A stretch of 64,000 bases of DNA from Fluviicola sp. (GTDB lineage Bacteria; Bacteroidota; Bacteroidia; Flavobacteriales_D; Crocinitomicaceae). Under the pieces are notes generated by a model. The model ran no database searches and was not told where the DNA came from. It saw nothing but the letters and a program-made list of their open reading frames with translations. The stretch lies in the NCBI RefSeq assembly GCF_029266855.1, contig NZ_JAQSWB010000007.1, forward strand, positions 1 through 64,000, in the 5' to 3' direction. Position numbers and translations under genes: made by a program. Shown here piece after piece: positions 61,769-64,000 of this stretch. Position 1 is the stretch's first letter. Each line of letters opens with the position of its first letter.

Positions 61769-63505
61769 TTAAATGGTAAACACACCACTTTTCTTACGTA
61801 GGATTCCGTCCGGCCCTTTAACTTGCGTCATAAAGCTGATCGTAGATCCTGGTTTTGCTTGTCTCATTAAGCTGATTCCATCCGCGTTCAATTGGTTTCC
61901 AGTTCCTTTAGCAGGACGTGGAGCACCGGCAACGTTTAATTCCCAAGTTTGAACTGTAAACTCAGCTTTTAACGGACTATCAGAGTAACGTGCAAATAAA
62001 CGTGTTTCTGCTTTTGAAGCTTTACCACCATCTTCAACTGCTCCGAAGAACAATGATGGAGGAGGTAAGTTCATTACACGGAACGTAAATGTTCCTAATG
62101 AAACTGTTTTATTTGTTACAGAGTTTTTACCGGAGATTGAAATAGTCGCTGTTCTTCCAGCACCACTTACACGACCGATATAACCGTTTCCTGATTTCGT
62201 TAAAGATACACCATTACCGTTCAGGATTGTCTGATCGTAACCAGAAGCAACACCTTCAACAATATTGTTATATCCTTTGTACAATACATTCAATTCAGGA
62301 AGGGAAACAGTTCCTTGTGGCTTCATAATTTTAATGGTATGAGTCCAATTCTCCGTTTTCTTAACTCCTGATTTGTTTTTGATTGATACAGTACCACTCA
62401 ATACCATCTCAGCACCACCGGCAACTTTCGTTTTCAAAGTACCTTGACCACCAGCAACCGTAATTGCTCCAGGACCAGTTACTTCCGGTTGGTTATCCGA
62501 ATCAAATGCAGCCATCATTACTTTCAACTCCACTTCATCACCTGTATTAGCGATCGCAGGACCGTAAGCCAATGGCATAATTTTGTTGAAAGAGTACTCT
62601 CCGGTAGAAACTTTAGATTTCAAGTGAGCCAAAGCATAAGCACGTGCAGATAAAACGTCTTGTTGTAAAGAAGTTAATGATGCAACCGCAGCTACCAAAG
62701 GAGCATGGTCAAATGTAGCTCCGATCCAATGGATACCTTCCAAATCGTGAACTTTCACACGCTCCGGTTTTGTCAAGTTAATGTACAAGTCAGTCAAAGC
62801 CTGGTCATCATCCATGTGATTTACCTTACTTTTCTTCACCATGTCAGAAACTTTCTTAACCAGATCAGCATTGTTCTTAAACTCGTTGATTGGAGTTGGA
62901 TTAATTGAATAAGATTTTCCTCCTTCATTATAGGAGCCAACCGTTTTCACTAAATCAGAACGAAACTTCACGAAATCTTCCCACAACTGTTTTCCTTTTC
63001 CGTCTGGGTTTTTGATTTCCTTTCCAACGATTTCATGCATTGGAATATCGTATTGATCTTTAGACTGAACAGCCATCAAATTCATACGAATCGGTTTACA
63101 TTTAGCACCTTTCTCCCAAAGAATGGTGTTTTCATCCTGATTCTTGTATTCCTTTACCGCTTCACCGGATTTTTCTAAGATTTCCAATTTAATCTCATCA
63201 ATATTTTTAAGCAACTTATCGGATAATTTATCCACTTCTTCCATTTGCTTTAAAATCTTCTGCAATTTTTCTCTCTTAGCAGCATTTTCAGCATTCTTCG
63301 GAGTTGTATTAAGCTCACTGTTTACATCACTTGTGAACCCTTCTCCTCGCTCAAACTGAGCGATATTAGCCTTTTGTATATTTTCTTCAATTGCGACAAA
63401 AGCATCCAGAATCTGTTTTGATACGTTCAACGCCAAGAGCGCCGTCAATACCAAGTACATCATCCCGATCATCTTCTGTCTTGGGGTTTCTTTTCCACCT
63501 GCCAT
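61769..63505 (-). CDS. gldM: Gliding motility / type IX secretion motor protein GldM
   Basis: A 578-residue protein anchored by one amino-terminal helix (about 10-36; RQKMIGMMYLVLTALLALNV). The periplasmic body carries DHAPLVAAVASLTSLQQDVLSA, VELKVMMAAFDSDNQPEV and PQGTVSLPELNVLYKGYNN. With GldL it makes the proton-powered rotary motor that drives secretion and gliding. It is 70 bases downstream of gldL and 27 upstream of gldN. Confidence 0.96.
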   Translation of the reverse strand: MAGGKETPRQKMIGMMYLVLTALLALNVSKQILDAFVAIEENIQKANIAQFERGEGFTSDVNSELNTTPKNAENAAKREKLQKILKQMEEVDKLSDKLLKNIDEIKLEILEKSGEAVKEYKNQDENTILWEKGAKCKPIRMNLMAVQSKDQYDIPMHEIVGKEIKNPDGKGKQLWEDFVKFRSDLVKTVGSYNEGGKSYSINPTPINEFKNNADLVKKVSDMVKKSKVNHMDDDQALTDLYINLTKPERVKVHDLEGIHWIGATFDHAPLVAAVASLTSLQQDVLSARAYALAHLKSKVSTGEYSFNKIMPLAYGPAIANTGDEVELKVMMAAFDSDNQPEVTGPGAITVAGGQGTLKTKVAGGAEMVLSGTVSIKNKSGVKKTENWTHTIKIMKPQGTVSLPELNVLYKGYNNIVEGVASGYDQTILNGNGVSLTKSGNGYIGRVSGAGRTATISISGKNSVTNKTVSLGTFTFRVMNLPPPSLFFGAVEDGGKASKAETRLFARYSDSPLKAEFTVQTWELNVAGAPRPAKGTGNQLNADGISLMRQAKPGSTISFMTQVKGPDGILRKKSGVFTI

Positions 63506-63575
63506 GACTTCTAAATTTTATTGGTTTACTTGTTAGTAATATTCAATTTTAATAAAGTAACTATCGATTAAATAA

Positions 63576-64000
63576 TTAATCTCTAGAAATTGTCATAGCT
63601 TTTAACATGTTGCCATAAACTGCATTTAAGTCAGTCAAGTTTTTAGACAACATTGCCATATTCTCTTTGTATAGACGAGTATCTTCAGCTGAATCAGATA
63701 GGTTCTTCATCATTTCAGTTACCTGACCCTGGAATTTCTCTGTAGCCTCCAAATGAGCAGAAGATCCTTTCAATTGCAATTCATATACGTTGTTCAAAGC
63801 AGCCAAGTTTTTAGAAACTTTTTGCATTTGCTCACCGAATGATTCACCTTCTTGTGTATTTGAAGTCATTCCTGAAATCGAAACTGACGCTCTTTCATAA
63901 GCTTCAGATAATGAAGATACTTTGTCAGATGCCGCTTGTAGTGAAGAAACATAAGAGTCAGTTGCCGCTGCTGCAGATGTTACACCTTTCAATTGAGAAG
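63576..64000 (-). CDS. gldL: GldL, carboxy-terminal part (cut by window edge)
   Basis: The last ~140 codons of a leftward gene entering from beyond 64000. The sequence is helical and rich in Ala, Ser, Asn and Leu (KVSSLSEAYERASVSISG, MQKVSKNLAALNNVYELQLKG, MAMLSKNLTDLNAVYGNMLKAM), the repeated pattern of the cytoplasmic GldL tail. The membrane helices that make the motor stator are outside the window. Position directly before gldM confirms the call. Confidence 0.9.
   Translation of the reverse strand, partial: SQLKGVTSAAAATDSYVSSLQAASDKVSSLSEAYERASVSISGMTSNTQEGESFGEQMQKVSKNLAALNNVYELQLKGSSAHLEATEKFQGQVTEMMKNLSDSAEDTRLYKENMAMLSKNLTDLNAVYGNMLKAMTISRD

Overview
The window is a chromosomal segment of a Bacteroidota bacterium, most likely order Flavobacteriales and plausibly close to Fluviicola or Crocinitomicaceae. 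The main evidence is the gliding and type IX secretion genes (gldA, gldL, two gldM, two gldN). Many genes are preceded by the Bacteroidota -7 promoter box TAnnTTTG, and Shine-Dalgarno sequences are scarce. Outer-membrane OmpA, porin and LytS-type propeller kinases also fit this group. I found no tRNA, rRNA, CRISPR array, intact insertion sequence or prophage.

Layout. 1-371: two tandem 95-bp repeats rich in hairpins. 372-3600: an Fsr-type efflux pump, then a leftward group (response regulator, small secreted protein, TsaB) preceded by a possible small RNA or attenuator. 4.0-8.8 kb: a phosphate module (PhoB-like regulator, OprO/OprP-type porin, DUF47/PhoU-like protein, PiT permease) with 11-bp direct repeats that look like Pho boxes. 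8.9-11.3 kb: two nucleotide-cleaning hydrolases and an OmpA protein. 11.5-29.1 kb: an exopolysaccharide locus. It opens with a decayed gmd remnant, then WbpP-type epimerase, Wzx, CapA-like phosphatase-fold protein, ATP-grasp ligase, Wzy, acetyltransferase, three GT-B glycosyltransferases, a six-hairpin-like protein, WecG, WecB, and after a gap WecA, Wza and Wzc. 29.1-38.4 kb: mostly housekeeping genes (lipase, MazG-like, Dtd, RsgA, GldA, AqpZ, YhhQ, TyrS, a transglutaminase-like protein). 38.4-45.2 kb: truA followed by two giant tandem LytS-type sensor kinases. 45.3-47.1 kb: PhoB/PhoR. 47.2-55.9 kb: GT-B-like protein, Kup, TrmB, ClpX, ClpP, DUF2797 protein, ABC-F ATPase. 56.0-64.0 kb: a second gldN-gldM pair in inverted gene order, a class V aminotransferase, then the canonical gldL(partial)-gldM-gldN cluster.

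How the parts fit. WecA, WecB and WecG predict a glycan started as undecaprenyl-PP-GlcNAc-ManNAc, extended by the GT-B enzymes, flipped by Wzx, polymerised by Wzy and exported by Wza/Wzc. CapA plus ATP-grasp suggests an amide-linked decoration. The second gldMN pair suggests an additional or heteromeric version of the proton-driven GldLM motor and its GldN partner.

Most notable observations: the extra gldMN pair; Pho-box-like arrays shared by the phosphate genes and phoBR; a compact promoter-to-terminator unit at 3511-3592; a recurrent near-leaderless promoter arrangement at several genes; an 8-bp tandem repeat upstream of the DUF2797 gene; and the CapA/ATP-grasp couple. All functional calls are from reading sequence and motif recall; no database search was run.
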